Both the position numbers and the translations under genes were made by a program. Source: Alteribacter populi (lineage in GTDB: Bacteria > Bacillota > Bacilli > Bacillales > Salisediminibacteriaceae). From it: a stretch of 64,000 nucleotides of DNA. The notes beneath the pieces are model-generated. The model worked only from the letters and a program-made list of their open reading frames with translations. It searched no databases and was not told the DNA's origin. The stretch lies in assembly GCF_002352765.1 (NCBI RefSeq), contig NZ_KZ293963.1, forward strand, positions 4,242,559 to 4,306,558. The letters are read 5' to 3'. Positions 1-7,609 of this stretch are shown here, piece after piece (positions within the stretch are counted from its first letter, which is position 1; every line of letters begins with the position of its first letter).

Positions 1-1
1 T

Positions 2-730
2 ACAGTTCATCACCTTCTTACTCATACATCAGGGGTTCCTGATTATTTTGACGAAGAAGTGATGGATGATTTTGAAGAGTTATGGCAACAAACACCAATG
101 TATGCATTGAGAAACCTTGAAGGTTTTCTGACCTTATTTCAAAACGAAAAAATGAAATTCACACCTGGTTCTCGCTTTCATTACAATAACGCGGGTTTTG
201 TCCTTCTCGGACTCATTGTAGAAAAGATAAGCGGACAAGTTTTCTCCGATTATGTGGAACAACACATCTTTAAGAAAGCGGCAATGGAAGAATCGGGCTA
301 TTTTTCATTTGATCAATTACCCACGAATACGGCATTAGGTTACATTGAAAAAGAGGATGGAACTTGGAAAACAAATGTGTACTCGCTTCCTGTAAAAGGG
401 GGAGCTGATGGGGGTGCATTTACAACAGTCTTAGATATGATCAAGTGCTGGGACGCTCTTTTTTACAACCAACTATTATGTAAGGAGATGACTGAAACTT
501 TACTAAGCCCCCACCGTTCAGTGGATGAGGAGAATTCTTACGGATATGGAGTTTGGATCACGAGAAAAAACGACCAAATCTATAAATATCATGTGATGGG
601 TTACGATCCTGGTGTCAGCTTTCATTCTTCCTATTATCCTAACTCCAAGCACACTTTAGTCGTAGCATCTAACAAAAGCACCGGAGCATATGAAGTAGTA
701 GAAGTAATCGAAGAACAGCTAAAAGAATAA
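2..730 (+). CDS. Serine beta-lactamase-like hydrolase, 5' truncated by the window edge
   Basis: The reading frame is open from base 2, upstream of the first ATG at 59, so the gene starts outside the window. The upstream codons give LLTHTSGVPDY, the conserved stretch that follows the SxxK motif in class C beta-lactamase / penicillin-binding-protein-like serine hydrolases, and further on YNNAGFVLLG carries the YxN motif. The SxxK nucleophile itself must lie just outside the window. Members of this superfamily are esterases, D-amino peptidases or unknown hydrolases, so true beta-lactam hydrolysis should not be assumed. No signal peptide can be judged because the N-terminus is missing. Confidence 0.85.
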   Translation, partial: TVHHLLTHTSGVPDYFDEEVMDDFEELWQQTPMYALRNLEGFLTLFQNEKMKFTPGSRFHYNNAGFVLLGLIVEKISGQVFSDYVEQHIFKKAAMEESGYFSFDQLPTNTALGYIEKEDGTWKTNVYSLPVKGGADGGAFTTVLDMIKCWDALFYNQLLCKEMTETLLSPHRSVDEENSYGYGVWITRKNDQIYKYHVMGYDPGVSFHSSYYPNSKHTLVVASNKSTGAYEVVEVIEEQLKE

Positions 731-946
731 GAGGGTGAATCGAATGTGGAAACAACATCTGCTCTCAATCGGGGAATACCACTATCGGAATAACCACTTT
801 TCTTTTTAAGGATGTTCAGTCTGGAATTCATAGCAGTCGAAAGAACCTTCTAACTTTCTGCTTTTCCACCTAAAACAACCACTCACTTGAATAATTACCG
901 AAGTAACTGGAAAACTTAGGTATAAGCTAATTGAGGAGGATGAAAT

Positions 947-1342
947 ATGAAATTAAGATGGCTGGTTTTAACCTTATTAATGACGTTGTCTATGGTGGGA
1001 TTGGGGGCAGACCTAGGACATGCGGCGCCAAATGTTATTGATTTTGAGCTTGAAATTGAGATGAAGGATAACAACAAATATGACATAGAGTACGAGGTGA
1101 ATGGGACTCAGATCGAAGCTAAATACCAGGTTCCTGGAGAGCCAGTACTTTATGGACAGGACGCAGTTCAAAAAGTTGAGGAATTCATTTCTAAACTAGA
1201 CCTCAGCCCTGAAACTGGCAGACAAGAAGCAATCGACAGAGTACTTGAACAATTAGGGTTAAATCAAGCAGATATTGATGACTTTGAATTAGAGGTAGAT
1301 TTTGAAGGTGGACAAGAATTAGATGTTGAATTTGAAAATTAA
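947..1342 (+). CDS. YusW-like secreted protein
   Basis: 131 residues with a Sec signal peptide (KLRW start, hydrophobic LTLLMTLSMVGLG, likely cleavage near GHAAP). The mature part is acidic and beta-rich, with repeated DFELE-type strands (VIDFELEIEM, DDFELEVDFE) and a short helical insert (AVQKVEEFISKLDL). This pattern fits the YusW-like family of Bacillus, whose function is unknown. A good AGGAGGATGAAAT ribosome site precedes the ATG and an intrinsic terminator follows the stop, so it is probably monocistronic. Confidence 0.8.
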   Translation: MKLRWLVLTLLMTLSMVGLGADLGHAAPNVIDFELEIEMKDNNKYDIEYEVNGTQIEAKYQVPGEPVLYGQDAVQKVEEFISKLDLSPETGRQEAIDRVLEQLGLNQADIDDFELEVDFEGGQELDVEFEN

Positions 1343-1360
1343 GTAACCGTTCGAAACGCA

Positions 1361-1395
1361 AACTCCTGTCGGTCATTTATTCGATAGGAGTTTTA
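1361..1395 (+). terminator. Intrinsic terminator after the yusW-like gene
   Basis: A ten-base stem (ACTCCTGTCG with CGATAGGAGT, one G-U pair) closes a short loop and is followed by TTTTATTA. It sits 20 bases after the stop codon at 1342. Confidence 0.85.
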
Positions 1396-1459
1396 TTATG
1401 TAATAAAAATTTTCGGAATAGTATGTAAGTGTTATGATGTATTTGGGGAGGGTGATGTC

Positions 1460-1897
1460 ATGAAACTCGATAATATTCGATTGCTCGTAACTAATTTTGA
1501 CGAGTGTTTTCATTTTTACAAAGAAATACTGAGCTTTGAAGTTACCTGGGGTGAACCGGGCGGAGCTTACGCTAGTTTTGAAACTGCATACGGGGATACA
1601 ATTGCGATTTTTAACCGTGAAGCAATGGCAGCTGCGGTAGGGAAGAGTAGTCTCCCGAAAGATGCGAATGTACAAGATCGTTTTGCAATCATTTTTCGCA
1701 TTGAAGACTTAGCAGAAACCGTAGACGTGTTGAAATCGAAAGGTGCCATTGTTTCTGAAATCCACGATCAATCAAGTTGGGGGATTAAAACGGCTCACGT
1801 GCGCGATCCTGAAGGGAATCTTCTTGAACTGATGACGAGTATGCCGGAAGAAGAATGGGACGAATCGTTAAGGGAGGAGAGTGAGAAATATGACTAA
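1460..1897 (+). CDS. VOC (glyoxalase/bleomycin-resistance fold) family protein
   Basis: 145 residues with the vicinal oxygen chelate layout: an N-terminal half starting NIRLLVTNFDECFHFYKEIL and a C-terminal half ending AHVRDPEGNLLELMTSMP, where the DPEGNLLEL stretch with its late Glu is the usual metal-binding end of VOC domains. Substrate cannot be predicted. The start is supported by GGGAGGGTGATGTCATG. The stop overlaps the ATG of the following GNAT gene by eight bases, so the two are translationally coupled. Confidence 0.85.
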   Translation: MKLDNIRLLVTNFDECFHFYKEILSFEVTWGEPGGAYASFETAYGDTIAIFNREAMAAAVGKSSLPKDANVQDRFAIIFRIEDLAETVDVLKSKGAIVSEIHDQSSWGIKTAHVRDPEGNLLELMTSMPEEEWDESLREESEKYD

Positions 1898-2324
1898 AAA
1901 GGTTATTGAATTGACGGAACAAAAGGAGATAACGGAAGCCTTTCAGCTAATGAGACAACTGCGTACACACCTTGATTTATCTACATATCTCGAGCTTGTA
2001 ACAGAAGCTATGGCGAAGGATCACTATCGAATGATGGCTTTATTTAATGAAGATAAAATAGTCGCACTTATTGGTTTTAAACCGATGATTACTCTTTATT
2101 ATGGACGATTCGTCTGGGTGTGTGATTTGGTTACCGATTCGAAAGACCGCTCTAAAGGTTATGGTGAAAATCTACTCAACTATGTGCATGAGTGGGCTAA
2201 AGATAACGATTATTCAAGTGTAGCGTTATCTTCAGGATTACAAAGAGAAGCTGCCCACCGTTTTTATGAAAATAAAATGGACTATGACAAAGTGAGTTTT
2301 GTATTTAAGAGGTCTGTGAACTAA
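1890..2324 (+). CDS. GNAT family N-acetyltransferase
   Basis: 144 residues. The acetyl-CoA site is visible as VCDLVTDSKDRSKGYGENLL (motif A, R/Q-x-x-G-x-G/A in the form RSKGYG), followed by ALSSGLQREAAHRFYENKMDY, the usual motif B helix with a Tyr. I chose the ATG at 1890 rather than the GTG at 1881 because AGGAGG at 1874-1879 is correctly spaced only for the ATG. The gene overlaps the upstream VOC gene. Substrate unknown. Confidence 0.85.
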   Translation: MTKKVIELTEQKEITEAFQLMRQLRTHLDLSTYLELVTEAMAKDHYRMMALFNEDKIVALIGFKPMITLYYGRFVWVCDLVTDSKDRSKGYGENLLNYVHEWAKDNDYSSVALSSGLQREAAHRFYENKMDYDKVSFVFKRSVN

Positions 2325-2466
2325 TCTCAACTTTAGAATCAGGTTATTTGTAGAATAGATTTGATTTTTTGTAGAAATAAACTAGCTTTTGTGTAGAATG
2401 ACGAAGTGTTATGTAGAATTGTTTTTGCTTTTAAAACGAGCAGGGAGCACGCTAACAGAGCTAATA

Positions 2467-2498
2467 AAGGCTGACACGCTTTCACTTTTGTCAGCCTT
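2467..2498. terminator. Hairpin between convergent genes
   Basis: AAGGCTGACA pairs perfectly with TGTCAGCCTT across a 12-base loop. It lies between the GNAT gene (+) and the manganese catalase gene (-). The T-rich tail is weak on both strands but slightly better on the minus strand, so it most likely ends the catalase transcript. Confidence 0.6.
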
Positions 2499-2505
2499 AA
2501 GTCAG

Positions 2506-3357
2506 CTAATGTTTATTCATTTCGATGTGAGGGCCGCGAATAGAAGGCAATGTATCATGAACATATTCGGGTGCAGGGTTTAGTACCGGTGAATTACCAT
2601 AGGCGGGGGCTCGGGAAACGTATTTGAATTCTCCTAAGCCGTCCATGCTTCTCCCTTGTGCCCATCTTCCTGTGCTGCTCTCTTCTCCTTGAGATAGGTT
2701 GTAAAAGTCATAAGAAACCTGCTGTTTTTCAAGTTTCCTTGGAAATGTGCTAGGAACTACAATGTTTTCTTGAGCTTCAATCTCTGCGATCGCTGCTAGC
2801 CACATGTTTTGGTGCATCGTGTCTCGGGCTATTAAAAACGAGAGCATATCTTTTACACCAGGGTCTGTAGTAGATTCATAAAGTCTGACTGCTTGCAGAC
2901 GTCCTTGGGATTCAGCGTTTAGGTTTGCTCGAAAATCGGCCAGGAGATTGCCACTTGCAATAATGTAATCCGCTGTCCATCGGTTACCAACGCTATCAGC
3001 TGGCATAGCTCCTAATCCAGAAACAATCGCATGTTGGGGGTTCATTCCGCCCAAAATAGCACCAACTACCGGATCTTGTGCTGCTACTTCTTTGTCACCA
3101 ACGGGTGCATCATCTAATAACCTTGCTATCATCGTTGCTAACATTTCAATGTGAGCAAGTTCCTCAGCCCCGACATCCATTAATAAATCACGGTATTTTG
3201 CATTCGCACGACTATTCCACCCTTGAAATAAATATTGCAAAGCAACCGAAATTTCACCAAATTGTCCACCTAAAATTTCCTGGAGCTGTTTAGCAAAAAA
3301 AGGGTCAGGCCTACTCGGTTTTGCTTCATATTGCAACTCCTTCATATGGTAAAACAT
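2506..3357 (-). CDS. Manganese catalase
   Basis: 283 residues, the usual size for non-heme di-manganese catalases (CotJC/YdbD type). Metal ligand motifs are visible: GEISVALQYLFQGW (first Glu), EELAHIEMLATMI (Glu and His), and further on LQAVRLYEST with DTMHQNMW (Glu and His). It dismutates hydrogen peroxide in the cytosol or forespore. An open frame runs further upstream to 3525, but AAAGGAGGGATACAA directly before the ATG at 3357 and family length fix the start there. The C-terminal 60 residues (tail after QQVSYDFYNLSQ) match the extended tail of Bacillus members. No clear PerR or sigma-B site was seen upstream. Confidence 0.95.
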   Translation of the reverse strand: MFYHMKELQYEAKPSRPDPFFAKQLQEILGGQFGEISVALQYLFQGWNSRANAKYRDLLMDVGAEELAHIEMLATMIARLLDDAPVGDKEVAAQDPVVGAILGGMNPQHAIVSGLGAMPADSVGNRWTADYIIASGNLLADFRANLNAESQGRLQAVRLYESTTDPGVKDMLSFLIARDTMHQNMWLAAIAEIEAQENIVVPSTFPRKLEKQQVSYDFYNLSQGEESSTGRWAQGRSMDGLGEFKYVSRAPAYGNSPVLNPAPEYVHDTLPSIRGPHIEMNKH

Positions 3358-3636
3358 TTGTATCCCTCCTTTGTTTATAACTCCAATAAAAAAGATATGT
3401 TGGTATAGTTTGTTTAAGTCCAAGATTTCTAGAAGAGATCGAGAACTTCCAGATGACAGAGGAAGAAGCGTTGACGGTGCACTTAGAAAAAATAATAGAG
3501 ACTTTGAATCTTCTTTCATCGACAAAGAAATTCTCGTCCTCGGTCAGATTAGTGATGATTATTTTCTCATCACTTGTTAAAATGACAGAGGATAGATAAA
3601 AATAGCAGAGACTAAGGTAAAGGAGTTTGAACAACG

Positions 3637-4569
3637 ATGGCAAATGATAAAGTATTGATTTTTGGTCATAAAAATCCTGATACGGATACGATTTGTTCTG
3701 CACTTGCATATGCAGATCTTAAAACACAATTAGGGATGAATGTCGAACCTGTTCGTCTGGGGGAAGTGAGTGAAGAAACCAATTACGCTCTTAAACAGTT
3801 TAATGTTGACGCTCCTCGCTTTATTGAAAAAGCAGCACCTGAAGCAGAGCAAGTAATTCTAGTTGACCATAATGAGCGTCAGCAAAGTGTAGAAGATATC
3901 GAGCACGTTCGTGTATTGGAAGTGATTGACCATCACCGTATCGCGAATTTTGAAACGAAGGACCCGCTCTACTATCGTGCAGAACCGGTCGGTTGTACAG
4001 CAACGATTTTAAACAAGTTGTACAAAGAAAATGGTGTTGAAATTAAAAAAGAGATCGCCGGACTTATGCTTTCGGCTATCATCTCCGATTCGCTTTTATT
4101 CAAATCACCAACTTGCACAGACGAAGACGTCGAAGCGGCAAAGGAGCTAGCGGAAATTGCAGGTGTTGATGCAGAAAGCTATGGCCTTGAAATGTTAAAA
4201 GCTGGAGCTAACTTGAGTGATAAAAGCGTGGGCCAACTTATTTCTCTTGATGCAAAAGAATTTACAATGGGGAACGCTAAAGTTGAAATCGCCCAGGTGA
4301 ACACAGTAGACACAGAGGAAGTCTTTGCACGTAAAGATGAGTTTGAACTTACAATCGCAAACGTTGTGTCTGAAAAAGGGCTTGATGTCTTTGTTTTTGT
4401 TGTGACAGATATTCTTACAAATGACTCTACGGTGCTTGTTGAAGGACAAGCAAGTGAAGCAGTCGAAAAAGCGTTTAACGTTACCTTGAGTAACAAAACA
4501 GCCGTCCTCAGCGGTGTTGTTTCACGGAAAAAACAAATCGTACCACCATTGAACGGCGTATTTGCATAA
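3637..4569 (+). CDS. ppaC: Manganese-dependent inorganic pyrophosphatase (family II)
   Basis: 310 residues. DHH-family motifs are clear: FGHKNPDTDTICSALAY at the N-terminus (His and two Asp metal ligands), VILVDHNE, and VIDHHRIANF (DHH). The C-terminal DHHA2 domain ends in the signature VSRKKQIVPPL, whose Arg/Lys residues bind phosphate. It hydrolyses pyrophosphate in the cytosol, pulling biosynthetic reactions forward. It sits alone between a divergent manganese catalase and its own strong terminator. Neighbouring a second Mn enzyme may be chance. Confidence 0.97.
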   Translation: MANDKVLIFGHKNPDTDTICSALAYADLKTQLGMNVEPVRLGEVSEETNYALKQFNVDAPRFIEKAAPEAEQVILVDHNERQQSVEDIEHVRVLEVIDHHRIANFETKDPLYYRAEPVGCTATILNKLYKENGVEIKKEIAGLMLSAIISDSLLFKSPTCTDEDVEAAKELAEIAGVDAESYGLEMLKAGANLSDKSVGQLISLDAKEFTMGNAKVEIAQVNTVDTEEVFARKDEFELTIANVVSEKGLDVFVFVVTDILTNDSTVLVEGQASEAVEKAFNVTLSNKTAVLSGVVSRKKQIVPPLNGVFA

Positions 4570-4571
4570 TA

Positions 4572-4610
4572 AAAACCTAGCTTGGCGGTTTCCCAAGCTA
4601 GGTTTTTATT
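4572..4610 (+). terminator. Intrinsic terminator after ppaC
   Basis: AAAACCTAGCTTGG pairs with CCAAGCTAGGTTTT, followed by TTATT, directly after the ppaC stop. Confidence 0.93.
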
Positions 4611-4624
4611 ATAAGCTAGAAGTA

Positions 4625-4684
4625 TGAGCGGATAGCTACCTTCACACCGCCTGTTTTAATAACAGACTGCTATGCGCCCTTATG
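4625..4684 (+). repeat. Dispersed intergenic repeat, family A (copy 1)
   Basis: Contains the core AGCTACCTTCACACC followed by TTTTAATAACAGACTGCTATGCG. The core word AGCTACCTTCAC recurs exactly near 9440, 30525 and 48027, each time in a gap behind a terminator or stop and in the same orientation. Confidence 0.65.
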
Positions 4685-4744
4685 AGATAAGATTGTGTAA
4701 CAATCTACGATTCAATGTCTGCTCCAAGGAAGGTCGGTGTAGCG

Positions 4745-5437
4745 TCAATGCTTTTTTAGTTCATGATTAATCCCGATCGTTTCTTCGACAGGTAGAATAA
4801 AAGCAATTCCTTTCCCCGGTCGATTGAGTGAGGCTTCTTCTTGAATTTTACTTAAAACCTCTTTTACATTTTTACGAGTCACGAGGGTGAGGATGATTTC
4901 TTTTTCAGGTTCAATGACCATGGAAAAAAGCTTGGCTTTTTCGTGAATTCCTGATCCACGCCCAGACAGAATTGTTCCCCCTTCAGCGCCAGCTTTTTTG
5001 GAAGCATCTACAACAATGCCTGCGTCTCCTTTATTTACGATGGTTACGATTAATTCAAATTCCACATTATCTGTCATTTTATCTAATGCCTCCTCATCCA
5101 AGGCCATATCCATGTTGTTATGGACGATGCCTTTCACTGCTAAAGCATCGACTACAAAGCCAATCCCTTTTCCACGTTGATTGAGTTTTGCTGACTTAAT
5201 AATCTCTTCTAATACATTGGTGACTCGTTCCTCAGGAATAAGAGTAAGGATAATTTCTTTTTCGTAAATCATATCAATGCCGAAAAACGATTCTTTTTCA
5301 TGTATGCCAAGCCCTGATCCTAATAGGACGGTTCCACCTTCTGCCCCTCCACGTTTTGAGGCTGTGATGACTTTATTTGCTTGTTTCTTTTTGACGATCG
5401 TGATGATCAGTTTGTAATGTTGTTTCGGAGCGGTCAT
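4745..5437 (-). CDS. Tandem P-II-like signalling protein
   Basis: 230 residues made of two homologous P-II-type domains (about 5-105 and 118-218). Each carries the same pattern: KLIITIVKK or ELIVTIVNK as first strand, GAEGGT then G-x-G-x-GIHEK where the T-loop would be, EKEIILTL as third strand, and a late NxxGKGIxF loop. The T-loop lacks the canonical uridylylated Tyr, so this is a divergent branch. The start at 5437 is set by AAAGGAGGAAC upstream and lies 65 bases inside the preceding DUF1538 gene. P-II proteins sense adenylate nucleotides, 2-oxoglutarate or bicarbonate and bind transporters such as AmtB or SbtA; here the obvious partners are the two DUF1538 membrane proteins encoded just upstream. 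Confidence 0.85.
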   Translation of the reverse strand: MTAPKQHYKLIITIVKKKQANKVITASKRGGAEGGTVLLGSGLGIHEKESFFGIDMIYEKEIILTLIPEERVTNVLEEIIKSAKLNQRGKGIGFVVDALAVKGIVHNNMDMALDEEALDKMTDNVEFELIVTIVNKGDAGIVVDASKKAGAEGGTILSGRGSGIHEKAKLFSMVIEPEKEIILTLVTRKNVKEVLSKIQEEASLNRPGKGIAFILPVEETIGINHELKKH

Positions 5438-6164
5438 ACAATTGTTCCTCCTTTTTACTATAAAGTAGTCCAAGGACAAGAACAGAAAGAATAGGGGTTA
5501 ATGCAACGAGTGAGATCATCCCGAACCCATCAAGGAGTGGGTCGCGTCCTTCTGTTACATTCGCTACGCCGACCGCAATTGCCATAATAAACGTGACTGT
5601 CATAGGTCCCGTGGCAACCCCTCCTGCATCAAAGGCGATGGTAACGAAGCGTTTTTTTGAAAACCGAATGAGTAAAAGGGCGGCCATATAACCAGGGATT
5701 ACAATAATCCACAATGGAATACCGAGGAGAATCCTCACCATGGAGAGCGCGATCGAAATAGCAACGCCGATGGACAATGTTAACAGTAAGACATTACCGG
5801 AAATCGAGCCTGCAGTCACCTTCTCTACTTTATGATTCATAATACGGATAGCAGGCTCTGCAAACGTTGCTACAAAGCCAAAAAGAAATCCGATGAGTGG
5901 AAGGTAGAGCCAGGACTGCGAGTTTTGACCTAAAATTTCGCCAATAGCTTGACCTGCAGGGAAAAAACCTACACTTACACCTTGTAAAAAAAATGATAAT
6001 CCAAGGAATGTTAACAAAATACCAAACATCGTCTTCCATACTTTTTTTAAGCTGAGTTTGAGAAAAAAAATTTGAAATACAGTAAAGAATAAAATTAACG
6101 GCAGAACGGCCAAAGCTACCTCGAGTAAAATGTGATCAAATCCAGTAAACACTGAATGGATCAA
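5373..6164 (-). CDS. DUF1538 membrane protein (second copy in operon)
   Basis: 263 residues, about seven to eight hydrophobic segments. Conserved DUF1538 features are seen: FAEPAIRIM near residue 100 and the long signature FDAGGVATGPMTVTFI near 195, then GVANV, DGFG and a last hydrophobic segment before a charged tail. Homologous throughout to the next gene upstream (6161-6856). Start and stop overlap by four bases (ATGA), implying translational coupling. Function of DUF1538 is unknown; a transporter or channel is an inference from topology and from its pairing with a P-II protein. The charged C-terminal tail (KKEEQLYDRSETT) is absent from its paralogue and could be a cytosolic docking element. 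Confidence 0.85.
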   Translation of the reverse strand: MIHSVFTGFDHILLEVALAVLPLILFFTVFQIFFLKLSLKKVWKTMFGILLTFLGLSFFLQGVSVGFFPAGQAIGEILGQNSQSWLYLPLIGFLFGFVATFAEPAIRIMNHKVEKVTAGSISGNVLLLTLSIGVAISIALSMVRILLGIPLWIIVIPGYMAALLLIRFSKKRFVTIAFDAGGVATGPMTVTFIMAIAVGVANVTEGRDPLLDGFGMISLVALTPILSVLVLGLLYSKKEEQLYDRSETTLQTDHHDRQKETSK

Positions 6165-6856
6165 CCGAAAACCACCCCCAAAATCATCACAGCTAATACT
6201 GGTCCGATAGAGGAGAGGCCGACGAATCCAAACCCGTCACTTGTAGACGAGTCTTTCCCCCTTAGGACAGAAGCAACTCCGACTCCTAGGGCAAGAATAA
6301 ACGGAACCGTCATTGGACCCGTTGTTACTCCCCCTGCATCAAAGGAGATCGGCAAATAATGGGGTGGCACAAAAGGCACTAGTAAAAAAATGAGTCCATA
6401 TCCCCCAACTAAAAGGTGTACAAAGGAAATGTTATAGATCATTTTAATCATAGCTAAAGCGACAAAAATTGCGACTCCTAACGCTACTGTATAAACGAGG
6501 AGTTGATTGGAAATTGCTCCTTTTGAAACTTCGTCTACTTGAAAGGCGAGCACCCGTACGTCGGGCTCAGCAATGGTGACGACAAGACCTAGAAAAAAAC
6601 CAACGCCAATAATAAACCATGTTTTTTTTATTTTAGGCAGGGTGGATCCGATTAACTCACCGATTGGTAATAGTCCAATATGGACACCAACGAGGAATAA
6701 AAACAGACCGAAACCAACGAACAAAACACCAATCAAAAAGTGGACAAAAACTTCTGTTGGTAAGCCGATGATTGTATATTGGAGAACAATAACGAGGAGT
6801 GCCATAGGTAATATCGCAAAAGAGACTTCTTTTACCTGATCAAATAGATTTGTCAT
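6161..6856 (-). CDS. DUF1538 membrane protein (first copy in operon)
   Basis: 231 residues, first gene of the DUF1538-DUF1538-P-II operon. Key motifs match the downstream paralogue: IAEPDVRVL near residue 105, FDAGGVTTGPMTVPFI near 185, GVGVASVLRG and DGFGFVGL. Start ATG preceded by AGAGGAGAAAAAA. In many bacteria DUF1538 occurs as one protein with two repeats; here the repeats are separate genes, suggesting a heterodimer. Acts in the cytoplasmic membrane. Substrate unknown. Confidence 0.85.
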   Translation of the reverse strand: MTNLFDQVKEVSFAILPMALLVIVLQYTIIGLPTEVFVHFLIGVLFVGFGLFLFLVGVHIGLLPIGELIGSTLPKIKKTWFIIGVGFFLGLVVTIAEPDVRVLAFQVDEVSKGAISNQLLVYTVALGVAIFVALAMIKMIYNISFVHLLVGGYGLIFLLVPFVPPHYLPISFDAGGVTTGPMTVPFILALGVGVASVLRGKDSSTSDGFGFVGLSSIGPVLAVMILGVVFG

Positions 6857-6971
6857 TTTTTTCTCCTCTCTTGAAGTTTTGACGACAGATCAATTGAGGT
6901 TGAGAGGAATGTATGGTTGATAATAAATATGAAGAGAGACGAGGGAAGATGACAGGCATATCATTACGAAA

Positions 6972-7007
6972 GTTACATAACTCTATGTTATGATTATATT
7001 ATGTAAC
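6972..7007. promoter_or_regulatory. Inverted repeat, candidate operator in the divergent promoter region
   Basis: GTTACATAA (6972-6980) and TTATGTAAC (6999-7007) are perfect reverse complements 18 bases apart, just before the recombinase ribosome site and in the region between that gene and the divergent DUF1538 operon. The same octamer TTACATAA/TTATGTAA occurs three times upstream of the XRE regulator gene at 9705. Likely a binding site for that regulator; this is inference from motif sharing. Confidence 0.5.
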
Positions 7008-7022
7008 ATACGGAGGATAACT

Positions 7023-7589
7023 ATGAAATATGTTGAGCCGATTAAAGACGTCAAAAAAATTCAAGAAGTGAAAGAAATTCTCAAAGCAAAGTCCACGCGT
7101 GACTATGCCTTATTCGTACTTGGCATTAATACGGGCTTGAGGATTACGGAATTGTTGGAAACAAAAGTGTTTGAAGTTATGGACTCAAGTGGTGAAATTG
7201 GTGACTTCCTATATCCTCATTCACGAACCAATTGTGCATATAGTCAATTTTATTTAAATGAACAAGTGAAGGAAGCTCTTAGCCTTTATTTGTCGGAATA
7301 TTCGTTTTCAGAAGATGATTTTCTTTTTAAATCAATAAGAGGAACCGTTCCGATTACTCGCCAGCAGGCGTATCGGGTTATACATACTGCGACGCGGGAA
7401 GCTGGAATTGACCATAAGGTAGGTACGCACACGTTAAGAAAAACGTTCGGTTATCACGCCTATCGAAAAGGTGTAGCGATATCCTTACTTCAAAAAATCC
7501 TTAAGCATACAACGAAGAATGAAACTTATGACTATCTTGGAATAAATCCGAATGATGTTTCGTCGATAAGAATTGATGTTAATTTATAA
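7023..7589 (+). CDS. Minimal tyrosine recombinase (catalytic domain only)
   Basis: 188 residues. Catalytic residues of tyrosine recombinases are present: Arg in GINTGLRITELLE (R40), HxLR in GTHTLRKTFG (H136, R139), His in LKHTTKNET (H162) and a Tyr in TYDYLGI. The N-terminal SAM-like core-binding domain of XerC/XerD is missing, so it is a catalytic-core-only protein. The ATG at 7023 follows CGGAGGATAACT; an earlier ATG at 6990 lies inside the inverted repeat. The antiporter gene starts 20 bases after its stop, so they probably share a transcript. No flanking att-like repeats or phage genes are visible, so it is not an obvious prophage integrase. Confidence 0.85.
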   Translation: MKYVEPIKDVKKIQEVKEILKAKSTRDYALFVLGINTGLRITELLETKVFEVMDSSGEIGDFLYPHSRTNCAYSQFYLNEQVKEALSLYLSEYSFSEDDFLFKSIRGTVPITRQQAYRVIHTATREAGIDHKVGTHTLRKTFGYHAYRKGVAISLLQKILKHTTKNETYDYLGINPNDVSSIRIDVNL

Positions 7590-7609
7590 AATATAAGAGA
7601 GGAGCAGAT

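Noticed and set aside
744..809. 21-codon frame with GAGGGTG upstream after the beta-lactamase-like gene
   Set aside because: Reasonable RBS but very short and not recognised; it may be the stub of a deleted gene.
2389..2583. 64-codon plus-strand ORF across the catalase terminator
   Set aside because: Runs through a hairpin and the catalase 3' end, lacks an RBS.
3453..3599. 48-codon plus-strand frame (starting MTEEEALTVHLEKII) before ppaC
   Set aside because: No RBS and no recognisable family. Could be a remnant but cannot be supported.
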